From Amycolatopsis sp. CA-128772 (GTDB taxonomy: Bacteria; Actinomycetota; Actinomycetes; Mycobacteriales; Pseudonocardiaceae), in NCBI RefSeq assembly GCF_002904295.1, contig NZ_PPHG01000087.1:185295-249294 (forward strand): a stretch of DNA of 64,000 bases, in the 5' to 3' direction. Of the stretch, positions 33,015-41,226 are shown in pieces. Numbering within the stretch: position 1 is the first letter of the stretch; every line of letters starts with the position of its first letter. Made by a program: the position numbers and the translations under genes. The notes beneath the pieces are model-generated. The model did no database searches and was not told the origin of the DNA. It was given only the letters and a program-made list of their open reading frames with translations.

Positions 33015-34835
33015 TCAGCGGTCCACCGGCGAGAGGTGGGCGCACACGGTCAGTTCGCCGGCGCTGTCGGGCAGGCGCACCAGCAGCCGGTCGGGGTCGT
33101 AGGCGGCGTACGGGCGGCCGTCGACCTCGACCCAGTCCAGCCGGACCCGCCCCGGCGGCAGCGCGTCCGGCGCCACCCGCAGCACCCGGCCGGCGAACCC
33201 GTCGGGGCGCGGGCGGAACCACAGCGACAGCGGCTCCCCGCCGATCAGCAGCCGCTGGTACACGGTGGCGAGGTAGCACAGCTCGGAGGCGTGGTACATG
33301 CTCATCGAGTGGCTGCCCTTGAGCCGCTCGGTGCCGAGCAGGTAGGGGACGCCGGAGGCGAGCACGTTGAAGTAGACGCCGCCCTCGTCGTGGTCGAGGA
33401 AGAAAGCGTTGTAGAACGCCGATGCCTGCCGTGCCTGGTCGAGGAAGGCGGGGTCGCCGCCGTTGCCCGCGAGCACCAGGTAGGCGAGGATCGCCTGCTC
33501 CTGCTGCCACCACGCCTTGCGGTCGTGCCAGACGAACCGGTGCCGGCCGTGCCCGGGGGCCGGCGTCCGCTCGACGACGTCGTACCAGCCGCCGCGGCGG
33601 AGGTCGGCGCCGTACTCGGGCAGGGCCTTGCCGATCCGGGCGGCCAGTTCCCGGTAGGCCGCCTTGGGGCGGATCGCGTTCATCCGCATCAGGTTCCAGG
33701 CGATCTTGAGGTTGTGCCCGACCACCGCGCGGTCCTGCTGCCAGCCGTGGCCGGAGTCGGGGGTCCAGTCGGCGTGGAAGCGTTCGCGCACGAACGGGCT
33801 GCCCTCGTCCGGGAAGTGCTCGACGATCAGGTCGAACGTCTCCTCCAGCATGTCCGCGTGCCGCTCGTCGCCGGTCGCGAGGAACAGGTTGATTAGGTAC
33901 GCCGGCGCGTGGTCGCCGATCGAGTTCCAGTTCTTGCGCGCGCGGTTCGGCCCGAGCGACGCCTCGTGCGGGCTGAGCCGGAGCGGGTCGATGTGCGAGA
34001 AGTACCCGCCGTGCTCCGGGTCCCGGAAGAACCGCCGGAACAGCCGCAGGGTCGCTTCGGCGTCCTCGGCGATCCGCGGGTCGCCGGTGATCCGGTAGGT
34101 CTGCGTCGGGCCGGCGAGGGCGTAGATCTGCTCGTACGCCGGGATGGCGTGGTAGTCGTCGCCGAACTCGGAGGTGAACAGCTTCTCGTGGTAGCCGCCG
34201 CGCACGTCGATCCCGTGGTACCAGTAGACGACGTCCTCGTCGCGGTCGACGAACCGCATGTGCTCGCGCAGGTACTCGGTGCCGCTCTCGGCAACTCGCA
34301 GGTAGTCCTCTTCGCCGGTGAGCAGGAAGGCCGACGCCATCCCGTAGACCAGCCGCGAGATCGTGTCGGTCTCCTGCACGTGGTGGTCGCTCTTGTCCCC
34401 GCCCAGGCGCAGGACCGTGCGGTAGTCGGCGAAGTCCGCGTGCCCGGCCGAGCCGAACTGGGCCCGGCGGTAGAACCGGGCCAGCTCGGCGAGCTGCCGG
34501 ACCCACCACCCGCGCTGTTCGAACGCGTACCCGGTGGCGCTCCGGCCGCAGAACACGATGTCCTTGGCCTCGAAGACGTGCCCGCCGCGATCCGGGTAGA
34601 ACACGCCGTAGGCGAACAGCGGCCGGCCCGGCTCCAGGAGCTCGTCGAGCTCGCCGGTGGCGTCGGCGCCGGGCTCGCCGAGGTTGCGCAGGAACCGGGC
34701 CGACGTCGTCGGGGTCAGCTCGGCGCGGACCGGCCGGCCGTCGTGCGTGCGCAGGTCGGCCACCCGGGTGCGGCGGTCGTAGCCGGTGACGCGCGCGGCC
34801 ACCAGGTCGGAGTAGGGGAAGTCGGGACTGGTCAT
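33015..34835 (-). CDS. AGE-family (N-acylglucosamine 2-epimerase-like) isomerase with extra N-terminal domain
   Basis: This 606-residue protein has about 130 N-terminal residues of beta-rich sequence (VTGYDRRTRVADLRTHDGRPVRAELTPTTSARFL...HVFEAKDIVF) and then an (alpha/alpha)6-barrel of the AGE type: SDHHVQETDTISRLVYGMASAFLLTGEEDYLRVAESG, YWYHGIDVRGGYHEKLFTSEFGDDYHAIPAYEQIYAL, GHGWQQDRAVVGHNLKIAWNLMR. Typical AGE enzymes have about 400 residues, so this long form is distinct. AGE enzymes epimerise or isomerise sugars; acting on a glycogen or trehalose derived sugar is an inference from the neighbours. Confidence 0.82.
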   Translation of the reverse strand: MTSPDFPYSDLVAARVTGYDRRTRVADLRTHDGRPVRAELTPTTSARFLRNLGEPGADATGELDELLEPGRPLFAYGVFYPDRGGHVFEAKDIVFCGRSATGYAFEQRGWWVRQLAELARFYRRAQFGSAGHADFADYRTVLRLGGDKSDHHVQETDTISRLVYGMASAFLLTGEEDYLRVAESGTEYLREHMRFVDRDEDVVYWYHGIDVRGGYHEKLFTSEFGDDYHAIPAYEQIYALAGPTQTYRITGDPRIAEDAEATLRLFRRFFRDPEHGGYFSHIDPLRLSPHEASLGPNRARKNWNSIGDHAPAYLINLFLATGDERHADMLEETFDLIVEHFPDEGSPFVRERFHADWTPDSGHGWQQDRAVVGHNLKIAWNLMRMNAIRPKAAYRELAARIGKALPEYGADLRRGGWYDVVERTPAPGHGRHRFVWHDRKAWWQQEQAILAYLVLAGNGGDPAFLDQARQASAFYNAFFLDHDEGGVYFNVLASGVPYLLGTERLKGSHSMSMYHASELCYLATVYQRLLIGGEPLSLWFRPRPDGFAGRVLRVAPDALPPGRVRLDWVEVDGRPYAAYDPDRLLVRLPDSAGELTVCAHLSPVDR

Positions 34836-34881
34836 GGTCGGCGCTCCCGCGGCCTGAGATCCGATGTGGACAGTTCCTCGG

Positions 34882-35514
34882 TCAGCCCGCGCGGCGCCAC
34901 CGGCGGGGCCGCCGCGCCGAGCGCGCCGCGACCAGGTCGATGATCGCGCGGGCGAACAGGTGGCAGTGGTCGGCGCTGCGCGCGGTGACCAGGTCGCCGT
35001 CGACGACGACGTCCTGGTCGGTGTAGACCGCGCCCATGTTGCGCACGTCGCCGAGCAGGTTCACGTGCGCGGTCACCCGGCGGCCGCGGACGTGCTCGGG
35101 GATCGGCGACACGAGCCACATGCCGTGGCAGATCACGCCCTTGAGCACCCCCGGCATGCCGAACGCGCGGCGCAGCAGGTCCACGGCCGGCGCGAGCCGG
35201 CCCGCGTCCTCGGTGTAGCGCAGCCGGTCGGAGACCATCCCGGAGGGCACGATCAGCGCGTCGAACCCGGCGAGGGTGTCGTCGTCGACCCGCTCGAGGT
35301 CGTCGTCGACGGTCACCGGGAGGCCGAACTCGTGCCCGGTGAAGGTCAGCGAGTCCTGGCCCCAGAGCCGGGTGAGCCAGCGGACGGTGGCGCCCTCCTC
35401 GGCGAACCGGCGTTCGTAGTAGTGCAGTTCCGGCTCGACGTAGTCGGCTTCGAGCAGGATCGCGATCGTCCGCCCGGTCAGCACGCCGCCTTCGCGCGGC
35501 ACCAGCTCCTTCAT
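34882..35514 (-). CDS. DJ-1/PfpI-family protein
   Basis: This 210-residue class I glutamine-amidotransferase-like protein has the nucleophile elbow GVICHGMWLVSP (reactive Cys in AICHG-type context) and DALIVPSGMVSDRLRY upstream. DJ-1/PfpI proteins include glyoxalase III-type, protease and chaperone members. It is one of two DJ-1 superfamily genes in this operon. The C-terminal tail ARSARRPRRWRRAG is unusually basic. It overlaps nothing and lies 13 bp after the ThDP enzyme gene. Confidence 0.88.
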   Translation of the reverse strand: MKELVPREGGVLTGRTIAILLEADYVEPELHYYERRFAEEGATVRWLTRLWGQDSLTFTGHEFGLPVTVDDDLERVDDDTLAGFDALIVPSGMVSDRLRYTEDAGRLAPAVDLLRRAFGMPGVLKGVICHGMWLVSPIPEHVRGRRVTAHVNLLGDVRNMGAVYTDQDVVVDGDLVTARSADHCHLFARAIIDLVAARSARRPRRWRRAG

Positions 35515-35527
35515 CGCGCTCCCCCGC

Positions 35528-37144
35528 TCACGCCGTCACCAGGTCGATCAGGAACGGCCCGGTGGCGGCCAGCATCCGTGCCACCGCTTCGTCCACCTCG
35601 GACGCCTTGGCCACCTGGACGCCGTCGACGCCCATCGCCGCGGCGAGCTCGACGAAGCCGATCTCGGGGTCGCCGAGGGCGAACCCGCCGGGGTACTCGT
35701 GCGGCTCGATGCCGCGTTCGGCCCGGTACTGGTCGAGGTTGTGGTCCAGCAGCCGGTACCGGCCGTTGTTGCAGACGACGAACCGGGCGGCGATGCCGTA
35801 GCGCGCGGCCGTCCACAGCGCCTGCGGGGTGTACATGCTGCCGCCGTCGCCGGTGAACCCGACGACCTCGGCCTCCGGCCGGGCCAGTTTCGCGCCGATC
35901 GCGCCGGTGATGCCGACGCCGAGGGAACCGCCCCGGGTGAGGAAGTAGTTCCCCGGGGTGCGCGGCGGGAGGTGCTTGACCAGCCCGGGTGACGCGGTCA
36001 GCGCTTCGTCGAACACCACCAGGTCCGGGCCGGCCTGCGCGGCCAGCGCGGCGGCGAACCGTTCGACCAGCGGGCTGTCGTCGCCGACCTCCGGCGCGCT
36101 CCAGGTGTCGCGGGCCAGCTCGGTCCAGCCGGTGTCGGGCAGCTCGTCGGCGAGCAGGTCGCCGAGGGCGGCCAGGGTCGGCTTCGGGTCGGCCACCAGC
36201 GGCACGTCCACCGGGAAGTTCTTCGCCACCTCGTAGTCGTTCAGGTCGACGTGGACGATCTTCGCGTCCGGCGCGAACGGGCTGCGCAGCTCCGGGAACA
36301 CCTCGGGGAAGACGTAGGTGCCGGCGATGAGCACCGCATCGGCCCCGCCGACGACGCTCGCGCTGTGCGTACCGAACATGTGCCCGAGCTGCCCGCGGTA
36401 GAGCGGGTGCGTGGTGTCCATGTTGACCTCGGAGTCGTTCACCCCCCACACCGGCGCGTTGAGCAGCTCGGCCACCCGGGTCAGCTCGGCCTGGGCACCG
36501 GACACCGAGACGCCGTCGCCGAGCAGGACGATCGGCTGCTGCGCCGACGCCAGCAGCGCGGCCGCACGGTCGAGCTCGCCCGGCACCGGCAGCACCGCGC
36601 GGGTCGGGACGACCGTGCGGACCGCCGGCTCGGTGGTCAGCTCGTCGAGCACGTCCATCGGCAGCGAGACGAACACCGGGCCGCGCGGCGGGGTCATGGC
36701 GATCTTCACCGCCCGCCGCAGCACCCGCAGCAGCGAGCCGGGGTGCAGCACCCGCGTCGCGTACTTCGTCACCGGGCGCGCCATGGCGACCAGGTCGGCC
36801 GCCATCTGCGCGTCCAGCGCGTCGTAGCGGACGCCGGCCTCGCCCGCGATCACGACCAGCGGCGAATGGCCCCGCATGGCCTGGTACAGCATGCCGATCC
36901 CGTTGCCGAGGCCGACGCCCGTGTGCAGCTGGACGAGCGCCGGCCGGCCGCCGGCCCGGGCGTACCCGTCGGCGATCCCGACGACCGCCGCCTCCTGCAG
37001 GCCCAGCACGTAGCCGATGCCGGGGAAGTTCCCGAGCTCGTCGAGGAAGCCCTGTTCCACCGTGCCCGGGTTGCCGAACATCCGGGTGATGCCGTCGGCG
37101 GCGAACTGCTCGAGCATCGCCACCCGGCCCGCGCGTGCGGTCAT
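35528..37144 (-). CDS. thiamine-diphosphate enzyme, benzoylformate decarboxylase/acetolactate-synthase type
   Basis: This 538-residue protein has all three ThDP-enzyme domains: N-terminal PYR domain with GNPGTVEQGFLDEL (the activating Glu region) and VQLHTGVGLGNGIGMLYQA; a central domain (QPIVLLGDGVSVSGAQAEL); and C-terminal PP domain with EVVGFTGDGGSMYTPQALWTAARYGIAARFVVCNN (GDG...NN cofactor motif). GNPGT is typical of benzoylformate decarboxylase-like members. The substrate is probably a 2-keto acid. It sits between two DJ-1 genes in the long minus-strand operon. Confidence 0.9.
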   Translation of the reverse strand: MTARAGRVAMLEQFAADGITRMFGNPGTVEQGFLDELGNFPGIGYVLGLQEAAVVGIADGYARAGGRPALVQLHTGVGLGNGIGMLYQAMRGHSPLVVIAGEAGVRYDALDAQMAADLVAMARPVTKYATRVLHPGSLLRVLRRAVKIAMTPPRGPVFVSLPMDVLDELTTEPAVRTVVPTRAVLPVPGELDRAAALLASAQQPIVLLGDGVSVSGAQAELTRVAELLNAPVWGVNDSEVNMDTTHPLYRGQLGHMFGTHSASVVGGADAVLIAGTYVFPEVFPELRSPFAPDAKIVHVDLNDYEVAKNFPVDVPLVADPKPTLAALGDLLADELPDTGWTELARDTWSAPEVGDDSPLVERFAAALAAQAGPDLVVFDEALTASPGLVKHLPPRTPGNYFLTRGGSLGVGITGAIGAKLARPEAEVVGFTGDGGSMYTPQALWTAARYGIAARFVVCNNGRYRLLDHNLDQYRAERGIEPHEYPGGFALGDPEIGFVELAAAMGVDGVQVAKASEVDEAVARMLAATGPFLIDLVTA

Positions 37145-37169
37145 CGTGCTCTCCTTTGTTCTTGACTGA

Positions 37170-37994
37170 CTACCAGCCGAAGCGGCGCAGGCCCTGTTCC
37201 AGCACCTCGACCAGCTTCTGGCCGGCGAGGAAGGAGTCCGGGGTGGACCGGGCGGTGATGAACGGGTAGTCGACGATCACCGAGGTCTCCTTGCCGACGT
37301 TGCCGTGGTAGCGCCCGTCCGGGGCGGTGGCGTCGCGCAGGATGTATTCGAGCGGGTACGGCGGCGGCCCCATGTTGAAGTCGACGCCGACGAACCCGGT
37401 GCCGTCCTTGTAGTCGTATTCCTTGCAGTGGCCGGTGACGTGCTTGCCGCGGATGATGCTGGTCCGGTCCTCCCAGTCGCGGGCGAAGGCCAGCGGCGCG
37501 ACGCCGTAGCACTCGCCGACCACCGGCTTGTCCGCCCGGACGAAGGCGAGGATCAGCTCGTGCAGCCGCCCGTTGTTGGCCAGGTCGACGATCGGGCCGC
37601 TGCCGCCGACGATCACCAGCGCGTCGTAGCGGGCGACCTCGGTGTCCAGAGTGGACAGATCGCGGTAGTACGCCTCGATCAGCCGCAGGAACCCGGGCTC
37701 GCTGTGGTACGGCCGCTCCGGAATCAGCTCGGCCAGGCTCAGCGGGTCGTCCAGCCGGGCGGACTCGTCGAGCTCGCGCGCGGCGACGGCGACCTCCGGC
37801 GTGGTGACCGACCGGCCGAGCGGCGGGTCGACGTAGCCGGGGTCGAGGCTCGGCGGCAGCGCCTGCGGCCGCTTCCCGTTGGGGGTGGCGAACACGCTCT
37901 CGTAGCCGGCCGCATCGGTGGCGGTCACCGGGCCGAGCAGCTCCTCACCCCAGTAGCCGTACTCGGAGAGCACGTACAGGATCTTCTTGGACAT
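37170..37994 (-). CDS. DJ-1/PfpI-family protein (Hsp31/GATase1-like), long form
   Basis: This 274-residue protein is of the Hsp31-like DJ-1 type: KILYVLSEYGYWGEELLGPVTATDAAGYESVFATPNGKRPQALPPSLDPG, ALVIVGGSGPIVDLANNGRLHELI, nucleophile Cys in VVGECYGVAPLAFA. Hsp31 members act as methylglyoxalases or chaperones. The ATG at 37994 follows GGGAG; a GTG two codons earlier is the alternative. It is the first gene of the ten-gene operon, divergent from the receiver-reductase gene across 210 bp. Confidence 0.88.
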   Translation of the reverse strand: MSKKILYVLSEYGYWGEELLGPVTATDAAGYESVFATPNGKRPQALPPSLDPGYVDPPLGRSVTTPEVAVAARELDESARLDDPLSLAELIPERPYHSEPGFLRLIEAYYRDLSTLDTEVARYDALVIVGGSGPIVDLANNGRLHELILAFVRADKPVVGECYGVAPLAFARDWEDRTSIIRGKHVTGHCKEYDYKDGTGFVGVDFNMGPPPYPLEYILRDATAPDGRYHGNVGKETSVIVDYPFITARSTPDSFLAGQKLVEVLEQGLRRFGW

Positions 37995-38097
37995 CGGCAC
38001 TCCCGTGCTGGTGCTGTGGAATTCCCGGGATCCGGGCTGCTTCCCAGTGAAGCAACCGGATCCGCCGCGGAGCCAGGGAAAAGCCTTACGGCACCGT

Positions 38098-38111
38098 CAC
38101 TTCGACAAGTC
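38098..38111. promoter_or_regulatory. CACT-N5-AAGTC element in divergent promoter (copy 2)
   Basis: CACTTCGACAAGTC contains the inverted repeat ACTT-CGAC-AAGT and matches the core of the elements at 44796 and 53614 and more loosely 62718. It lies about 104 bp upstream of the DJ-1 gene and 94 bp upstream of the receiver-reductase gene. The half-site GACTT also recalls DosR/OsdR boxes, but the rest does not fit well. Confidence 0.4.
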
Positions 38112-38204
38112 GGGCCGGCGCCCGGACGTCGATTCGGGGGTACCTCGGCGGACTTCGTGACGTCGGGATCGCACCCGCGCGCGTGCGGTGCGGACACTGC
38201 GATC

Positions 38205-39845
38205 ATGGTGACCGCCAAGCAGTCCGCGCCCGCCCTGCTGGTCGTCGACGACGACCCGACCGTGCTCAGTGCGCTGCGGCGCGACCTCGGCCGCTACCGC
38301 GACCGGTACCGCGTCCTGGCCACCGGCACGCCCCGGGCGGCGCTGGGCATCCTCGACACGCTGCGCGAGCGGGGCAGCGAAGCGGCGTTACTGCTGGTGG
38401 ACCAGCGGATGCCGGAGATGACCGGCACCGAGTTCCTCGGGCACGCCCGGGAGCGGTTCCCCGCGGCGAAGAAGGTGCTCCTGACCGCGTACGCGGACAC
38501 CTCCGTCGCGATCACCGCGATCAACGAAGTGCGCCTGGACCACTACCTCGTCAAGCCGTGGGAGCCGCCGGAAGAGCGGCTCTACCCGGTGCTGGACGAC
38601 CTGCTCGCGTCGTGGGAGGCGGCTTATTGCCCGCCCTACGGCGGCATCCGCTTGGTGGGCCACCCGTTCGCGCCGGCCACGCACCGGTTGCGCGACTTCC
38701 TGACCCGCCACCAGCAGCCGTTCCGCTTCGTCGACGTCACGACGGCTCGCGGCGACGACGTCGAAGGGGCGGCGTGGCCGCTCGTGCACCTGCCGGACGG
38801 GACCCGGCTGTCCCAGCCGACGCACCGCGAGCTGGCCGAGGTGCTCGGGCTCGCGCCGGCCGTGGACCGCCCGCACTACGACACGGTGATCGTCGGCGGC
38901 GGCCCGACCGGGCTGGCGGCGGCCGTCTACGGTTCGTCGGAGGGGCTGAGCACGCTGCTGGTGGACGCCTACGTGCCGGGCGGGCAGGCGGGCACGTCGA
39001 GCCGGATCGAGAACTACCTGGGCTTTCCGGCCGGCGTGTCGGGCGCGGAGCTGACCCGGCGCGCGGTGGCGCAGGCCCGCCGGTTCGGCACGGACATCCT
39101 GGCGCCGGTTTCGGCGGTCGCGTTGCGCGCGGCGGGCCGCGCCCGGGTGCTGTGCCTTTCCGACGGCCGCGAAGTCACGGCGGGCGCGGTGCTGCTGGCG
39201 ACGGGCCTGGCGTACCAGCGTCTGGAGGCGGCGGGCGCCGAGCGGTTCGAAGGCGCCGGGATCTATTACGGAGCAACGACTTCGGAGACGACGACGTGCG
39301 CGCAGGGGCACGCGTGGATCGTCGGCGGGGCGAACTCGGCGGGTCAGGCGGCGCTGCACTTCGCCGAGCACGCGTCACGGGTGACGCTGCTGGTGCGCGG
39401 GTCGTCCCTGGAGGCTTCGATGTCGCGTTACCTGGTCGACGAGATCCGCCGCCACCCGGCGATCGACGTCCGCCTGGACACCACGGTGGTGGCCGCGGAC
39501 GGCGACGACCGCCTCCGCCGCCTGACCCTGTGCGACCGCCGGACCGGCCGGGTATCCACAGAGGACGCGGAGTACCTGTTCACGTTCATCGGCGCCCGGC
39601 CCCGCACGGAGTGGCTGGCGGACGCGGTCTCCCGCGACGGCCACGGGTTCCTCCTGACGGGCCCGGACCTGCCATCGGACGACAACTGGGACCTGCCGCG
39701 GCGCCCGTTCCTGCTGGAGACGAACATGCCGGGGGTGTTCGCGGCCGGGGACGCACGGGCGGGGTCGGTGAAGCGGATCGCGTCGGGGGTGGGTGAGGGG
39801 GCTATGGCCGCTTCGCTCATCCACCGCTACCGCGCCGAATCCTGA
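38205..39845 (+). CDS. response-regulator receiver fused to a thioredoxin-reductase-like flavoprotein lacking the CxxC
   Basis: This 546-residue fusion has a receiver domain (1-130) with DDD at 15-17, phospho-acceptor Asp66 in VDQRMPEMTG, Thr94 and Lys117 in YLVKPWE. A thioredoxin-like spacer (about 140-220) follows, then a TrxR-type FAD/NADPH module (VIVGGGPTGLAAAVYGSSEGLSTLLVDAYVPGGQAGTSSRIENYLGFP ... FAAGDARAGSVKRIASGVGEGAMAAS). At the normal redox-centre position it reads GATTSETTTC, so the paired cysteines are lost. It would be controlled by phosphorylation, perhaps from the orphan kinase at 16608. No strong ribosome site precedes the ATG. Confidence 0.88.
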   Translation: MVTAKQSAPALLVVDDDPTVLSALRRDLGRYRDRYRVLATGTPRAALGILDTLRERGSEAALLLVDQRMPEMTGTEFLGHARERFPAAKKVLLTAYADTSVAITAINEVRLDHYLVKPWEPPEERLYPVLDDLLASWEAAYCPPYGGIRLVGHPFAPATHRLRDFLTRHQQPFRFVDVTTARGDDVEGAAWPLVHLPDGTRLSQPTHRELAEVLGLAPAVDRPHYDTVIVGGGPTGLAAAVYGSSEGLSTLLVDAYVPGGQAGTSSRIENYLGFPAGVSGAELTRRAVAQARRFGTDILAPVSAVALRAAGRARVLCLSDGREVTAGAVLLATGLAYQRLEAAGAERFEGAGIYYGATTSETTTCAQGHAWIVGGANSAGQAALHFAEHASRVTLLVRGSSLEASMSRYLVDEIRRHPAIDVRLDTTVVAADGDDRLRRLTLCDRRTGRVSTEDAEYLFTFIGARPRTEWLADAVSRDGHGFLLTGPDLPSDDNWDLPRRPFLLETNMPGVFAAGDARAGSVKRIASGVGEGAMAASLIHRYRAES

Positions 39846-39940
39846 CCACGGCCGCCGGCTGTTTCGCTGGGGAAAGCGTGGCCGGGCCCGGGGTCGCGCG
39901 GGGTCGGTCAAGTCGACCGCTCCCGGGCCGGCACAAGCCT

Positions 39941-40170
39941 GGGGTGTTCCCCGCCCGAGACACGCAGGCCGGCTCGCCTCCGCCGACCACTTCCGAGGTC
40001 GGCCGAGGCCGGCGTGTTCCCCGCCGGAGACACGCAGGCCGGCTCGGCTCCGCCGACCGCTCCCGAGGTCGGCCGAGGCCGGCGTGTTCGCCGCCGGAGA
40101 CACGCAGGGCAGCTCGCCCCGGCCGACCGCTCCCGAGGTCGGCTGGAGCCGGCATGTTCGCCGCTGCCCC
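39941..40170. repeat. 70-bp tandem repeat, about 3.3 copies
   Basis: Units begin at 39941, 40011, 40081 and (partial) 40151, exactly 70 bp apart, each starting like GGCGTGTTCC and containing GACACGCAGGCCGGCTCG and CCCGAGGTCGGCC-type words. A degenerate partial unit precedes at about 39913. There is no credible gene here although frames stay open by chance because of base composition. This array fills most of the 457-bp gap between the receiver-reductase gene and the SCO6745-like gene. Confidence 0.9.
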
Positions 40171-40216
40171 GGCGGGCTCCGTCGAGCCAGCCGCTCACCG
40201 AGGCCGGCGAAGGCGC

Positions 40217-40252
40217 ATGGCCGCTTCGCTCATCCACCGAATCCTGACCACG
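40217..40252 (+). repeat. second copy of the 3' end of the receiver-reductase gene
   Basis: The 23 bases at 40217-40239 are identical to 39804-39826 (coding MAASLIHR), and 40240-40252 repeat 39838-39850 across the stop codon; the copy lacks 11 bp in between. Preceding bases also match in protein sense (GEGA). The 70-bp array lies between the two copies. Confidence 0.85.
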
Positions 40253-40255
40253 AAG

Positions 40256-40284
40256 AAGGCCACCCGGGCGACCCGGGTGGCCTT
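40256..40284. terminator. bidirectional terminator
   Basis: A perfect 13-bp stem (40256-40268 with 40272-40284) with a CGA loop, AA on one side and TTTCC on the other, lies between convergent genes ending at 39845 and 40303. Confidence 0.85.
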
Positions 40285-40302
40285 TCCGCGCTTCCGGTGA
40301 GG

Positions 40303-41037
40303 TCAGGACGTCACCGTCAGCAGGTACTGCAGCAGCGTCACCAGCTCGCCGCGCTCGGCGTCGGACAGGACGTCGAACACCGGGGCCAGGAGCTGGTTCG
40401 TCACGTCGATCGCGCTCTGCCAGCGCTTGCCGACCTGGCGGACCCTCGAGGCCTCCAGCTGGCCGGGCCAGCCGAACAGGTCCCAGATCACCGACGGCGA
40501 GTGGTAGCGCAGCGCGTCCTGCGGGGCCAGGTCGCCGGCCAGGACCGCGACCATGTGGCGGGCTCCGCGCAGCTCGCGCAGGACGTTCAGCTGGTGCAGG
40601 GCGTGCGCCTTCGGCTCGGCCGGGACCTCCAGGGCCCGCCAGCCCGCGAACACCGGGGCCAGCTCGGGGCCCGCCGCGGCGACCACCGGGTCCAGGAGCT
40701 CGGCCAGGCGGGCCGCGTCGAACTCGTCCGGGATGTGCTCCTGCGCCCAGCCGGCCGCGCACGCCGCGAATTCGATCGACGCCTCCTGGCGCGGCAGGAC
40801 GTCGCGGCTGCGTTCCCACACCACCCGCAGCGACTCGGCGTTGACGAAGGTGAACCCCGCCGCGACCACGTCGGAGTCGACGTCGCCCAGTACCCCGCCG
40901 CGGCCGACGAAGTAGAAGTCCGACTCGACGAACCCCAGTTCCGCGCCGCGGGCCAGGGTCTTGCTGCCGAGCATGAAGCCGGACGGGATCCGGCGGATCG
41001 GGTCCTCGGTCGCCGCGGCGACGTCGAGTGAATGCAT
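40303..41037 (-). CDS. SCO6745-family helical protein
   Basis: This 244-residue protein resembles the SCO6745 family of actinobacteria (DPIRRIPSGFMLGSKTLARGAELGFVESDFYFVGRGGVLGDVDSDVVAAGFTFVNAESLRVVWERSRDVLPRQEA; YHSPSVIWDLFGWPGQLEASRVRQVGKRWQSAIDVTNQLLAPVFDVLSDAERGELVTLLQYLL). The C-terminal part is MarR-like in pattern, with a negative residue-rich DVLSDAERGELVTLL helix. No biochemical role is established. GAAGGAG precedes the ATG. It is divergent from the MFS exporter across a region with a conserved element and dyad, so it may belong with the exporter. Confidence 0.75.
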   Translation of the reverse strand: MHSLDVAAATEDPIRRIPSGFMLGSKTLARGAELGFVESDFYFVGRGGVLGDVDSDVVAAGFTFVNAESLRVVWERSRDVLPRQEASIEFAACAAGWAQEHIPDEFDAARLAELLDPVVAAAGPELAPVFAGWRALEVPAEPKAHALHQLNVLRELRGARHMVAVLAGDLAPQDALRYHSPSVIWDLFGWPGQLEASRVRQVGKRWQSAIDVTNQLLAPVFDVLSDAERGELVTLLQYLLTVTS

Positions 41038-41143
41038 GGCTGTCTCCTTCTCGGAGGCGGGCTGGGGGGACGGGGGCCGGGCGCGGGAACCCCCGCGACG
41101 GCACGACCCTGAGCCAGCATGCGCCCCGGCCGGCGCGGTCAAC

Positions 41144-41176
41144 CAGAACCGGCTCATGCTGGTACTGCCAATACCA
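41144..41176 (+). promoter_or_regulatory. conserved promoter element, copy B, containing an operator-like dyad
   Basis: CAGAACCGGCT-N5-TGGTACTG-N2-AAT-N-CC matches copy A at 20683 without gaps. In this copy TGGTA-N7-TACCA (41160-41176) is a near-perfect dyad. It ends 51 bp before the MFS start and about 107 bp before the divergent SCO6745-like start. Confidence 0.65.
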
Positions 41177-41226
41177 CGACTGGTTCAGGCTCTCCACGCG
41201 CGCGATCGGTGCCCCAGGCTGGTCCC

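Noticed and set aside
30490..34509. 1339-codon frame ending in GlgX
   Set aside because: Only the part below 32625 shows GlgX homology; the upstream part is out of frame with the STAS and AGE genes.
39941..40170. CRISPR array
   Set aside because: The 70-bp units are directly tandem with no unique spacers between them, and no cas genes are nearby.
39848..40300. Protein-coding gene in the repeat region
   Set aside because: Several frames are open through the 70-bp repeats only because of base composition; no ribosome site, no domain.
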